From: an uncultured Collinsella sp. | GTDB lineage: Bacteria > Actinomycetota > Coriobacteriia > Coriobacteriales > Coriobacteriaceae | DNA length: 7,342 nucleotides | Assembly: GCA_959596495.1 (NCBI GenBank) | Contig: CAUFXK010000088.1 | Coordinates: 1-7,342, forward strand | Direction: 5' to 3' | Part shown: one piece after another, positions 5,690-7,342 of the stretch | Layout: each line of letters opens with the position of its first letter | How positions within the stretch are numbered: the first letter of the stretch is position 1 | Notes under the pieces: generated by a model | The model's database searches: none | What the model saw: only the letters and a program-made list of their open reading frames with translations | What the model was told of the DNA's origin: nothing | Position numbers and translations under genes: made by a program

Positions 5690-7342
5690 ATGGCAAAAGT
5701 CCGTGTGTCCACCCTGGCCAAAGAGTTCGGCATGACCTCCAAAGAACTGATGGGTCATCTCGCCGAAATGAAGATTCCCGCTAAGTCCGCTTCCTCCGCC
5801 CTGGAGGACGCCTACGTCGCCATGGTCCGCAAGCAGCTTGCCTCGGTGATCGAGGCCCGCGCCAAGGAAGTCGAGGCCGCCAAGCAGGCCGAGGAGGAGG
5901 CAGCCGCCGCCGAGGAGGCAGCGCGCGCTGCCGAGGCCGAGCGTGAGCGCATCGCCGCCGAGAAGGCACGCGAGGAGGAGCGCCGCCAGTTTGCCGCCGC
6001 CCAGGCTGCCGAGGAGGCCGCTCGCGCCGAGGCCGAGGCCAAGAAGAAGGCCGAGCAGGAGCGCCTTGCCCGCGAGAAGGAAGAGGCTGCCCGCGAGGCA
6101 CAGCGTCGTGCCGTCCCCGCTTCCGACTCCGGTTCGCGCTTCCGTTCGCTGCTCGACCAGATCGCCGCACAGGAGACCGTGCTCAAGGAGAAGAAGGACG
6201 CCGAGGCAAAGGCCAAGGCCGAGCGCGCCGCTGAGCGCGGCAACCGTCGTGGCGGCAATAACGACCGTCGCGGTGGCCGTCGTAACGATCGCAATGCTTC
6301 CGACAACAACTCCGATCGCAACGCCTCCGAGAGCCGTCCGCACAGCCATCGCACCAACGCCAGCAACAACGTCGCTGCCGGCATGGACTTCCCCAACCCC
6401 GACAAGCAGGGCAAGGGCAAGAAGCGCAAGGGCGGTCACGGCAACGATGAGGACCACTACAGCCGCATGGCGCGTGAGGCCGAGGAGTACAGTCGCGAGA
6501 AGGTGCTCGAGGAGGCCCGCGCCGCCGTCGAGGAGGCCTCTCGCGAGTCCACCGGCCGCCGCAAGAAGCGCAAGGAGAAGCGCGAGCGCGAGGCTGCTAA
6601 GGCTCAGGAGGAGCGCAAGATTGAGGAGGCGCTGGCCCAGGGCGTGAACCCCGAGGAGCTCGACGCCATCAAGGTCTCCCAGGGCGTTACCGTCCAGGAG
6701 CTCGCCGAGGCGCTCGACGTTCCGGCCAACGACATCATCAAGCGCCTGTTCCTGCTGGGCACGCCGCTCACGATGACGCAGTCCATGTCCGACGACCTCG
6801 TCGAGCTCGTTGCCGACGACCTGGGCCGTCAGATCAAGATCATCACCCCCGAGGAGGAGAACACCTTCTCGTTCTATGATGATCCCGCCGACCTTAAGCC
6901 GCGTGCCCCGGTCGTCACCGTCATGGGTCACGTCGACCACGGCAAGACGAGCCTGCTCGACGCCATTCGTCACACCGGTGTCGCTGCCGGCGAGGCGGGC
7001 GGCATCACCCAGGCCATCGGCGCTTCGCAGGTCATGATCAACGACCGCAAGATCACCTTCATCGATACCCCGGGCCACGCGACCTTTACGGCCATGCGTG
7101 CCCGCGGCGCCAAGGTGACTGACATCGTCATCCTGATCGTGGCCGCCGATGACGGCGTCATGCCTCAGACCATCGAGTCAATCAACCACGCCAAGGCCGC
7201 CGGCGTACCCATCGTCGTCGCCGTCAACAAGATCGATAAGCCGGGCGCCAACCCCGACCGCGTGCGCCAGGAGCTCACCGAGTACGGCATCATCCCCGAG
7301 GAGTGGGGCGGACAGAACATGTTCGTCAACATCTCGGCCAAG
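5690..7342 (+). CDS. infB: Translation initiation factor IF2 (5' part, cut by window end)
   Basis: IF2 is the GTPase that delivers fMet-tRNA to the 30S subunit and promotes subunit joining. 551 codons are present; the product continues beyond the window. An N-terminal IF2_N module (1-50, MAKVRVSTLAKEFGMTSKEL) is followed by a Glu/Ala/Arg/Lys-rich helical stretch (about 55-140). A short hydrophobic island SRFRSLLDQIAAQE (149-162), an Asn/Arg/Gly-rich disordered part (183-228) and basic segments (241-249, 289-300) come next. A second IF2_N module (about 330-388) precedes the G domain (from about 405). G1 is GHVDHGKT (413-420), G3 DTPGH (459-463), G4 NKID (513-516) and G5 SAK (549-551, the last codons). 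The G2 region reads GGITQAIGAS (437-446), where E. coli and Bacillus have GGITQHIGAY. ATG at 5690 follows AGGTGA (5678-5683) by six bases. It is the third gene of the operon, 91 bases after nusA. Confidence 0.95.
   Translation, partial: MAKVRVSTLAKEFGMTSKELMGHLAEMKIPAKSASSALEDAYVAMVRKQLASVIEARAKEVEAAKQAEEEAAAAEEAARAAEAERERIAAEKAREEERRQFAAAQAAEEAARAEAEAKKKAEQERLAREKEEAAREAQRRAVPASDSGSRFRSLLDQIAAQETVLKEKKDAEAKAKAERAAERGNRRGGNNDRRGGRRNDRNASDNNSDRNASESRPHSHRTNASNNVAAGMDFPNPDKQGKGKKRKGGHGNDEDHYSRMAREAEEYSREKVLEEARAAVEEASRESTGRRKKRKEKREREAAKAQEERKIEEALAQGVNPEELDAIKVSQGVTVQELAEALDVPANDIIKRLFLLGTPLTMTQSMSDDLVELVADDLGRQIKIITPEEENTFSFYDDPADLKPRAPVVTVMGHVDHGKTSLLDAIRHTGVAAGEAGGITQAIGASQVMINDRKITFIDTPGHATFTAMRARGAKVTDIVILIVAADDGVMPQTIESINHAKAAGVPIVVAVNKIDKPGANPDRVRQELTEYGIIPEEWGGQNMFVNISAK
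6287..6328 (+). repeat. Short direct repeat in the disordered part of infB
   Basis: GATCGCAATGCTTCC (6287-6301) and GATCGCAACGCCTCC (6314-6328) match at 13 of 15 bases. Both encode DRNAS (residues 200-204 and 209-213) in the Asn/Arg/Gly-rich linker. The differences are silent third-position changes, consistent with an old small duplication in a flexible, length-variable region. Confidence 0.5.

Noticed and set aside
5651..7078. Long antisense open frame opposite infB, Leu/Gly/Ala-rich
   Set aside because: Apparent hydrophobic stretches are the reverse complement of Glu/Ala/Lys codons in the IF2 linker, not membrane segments of a real protein.

Overview
The window is chromosomal DNA from a G+C-rich bacterium whose genes use mostly G or C in third codon positions. 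The gene set (bacterial LeuRS with zinc-type cysteine clusters, RimP, NusA directly followed by IF2, plus a small lipoprotein) and the codon style suggest an actinobacterium of the class Coriobacteriia, possibly Collinsella or a relative. That assignment is an impression from the proteins, not a computed match.

Layout. Bases 1-231 hold a strong hairpin terminator (21-55), a candidate extended -10 promoter (64-72) and a very long inverted repeat (81-221) that would fold nearly the whole 5' leader of leuS into one structure. leuS (232-2808, +) encodes a complete leucyl-tRNA synthetase and ends at a terminator (2835-2872) probably shared with the convergent gene. That gene (2913-3485, -) encodes a small, acidic secreted lipoprotein of unknown function. 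From 3486 to 3854 lies a non-coding stretch of about 370 bases. Its right end holds a good sigma70-type promoter (TTGCAC-17-TATAGT), a 9-bp dyad straddling the -35 box, and an intrinsic terminator located between that promoter and the rimP ribosome binding site. Then come rimP (3855-4349), nusA (4351-5598) and the 5' part of infB (5690 to the window end), all on + and close together. This is the conserved rimP-nusA-infB operon.

How the genes fit together. LeuRS charges tRNA-Leu. RimP helps assemble the 30S subunit, NusA modulates RNA polymerase pausing, termination and antitermination, and IF2 brings initiator tRNA to the ribosome. All are core gene-expression functions; only the lipoprotein is accessory.

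No wholly new system was found. The most unusual points are a C-terminal extension of NusA with a C-X9-C-X10-C-X2-H motif (the spacing of the plant WRC zinc-binding domain), the promoter-terminator leader before rimP (a candidate attenuator, perhaps for NusA feedback), the large leuS leader hairpin, and substitutions at normally conserved positions in LeuRS (editing site) and IF2 (G2 region). The YlxR and L7Ae-like genes often found between nusA and infB are absent.
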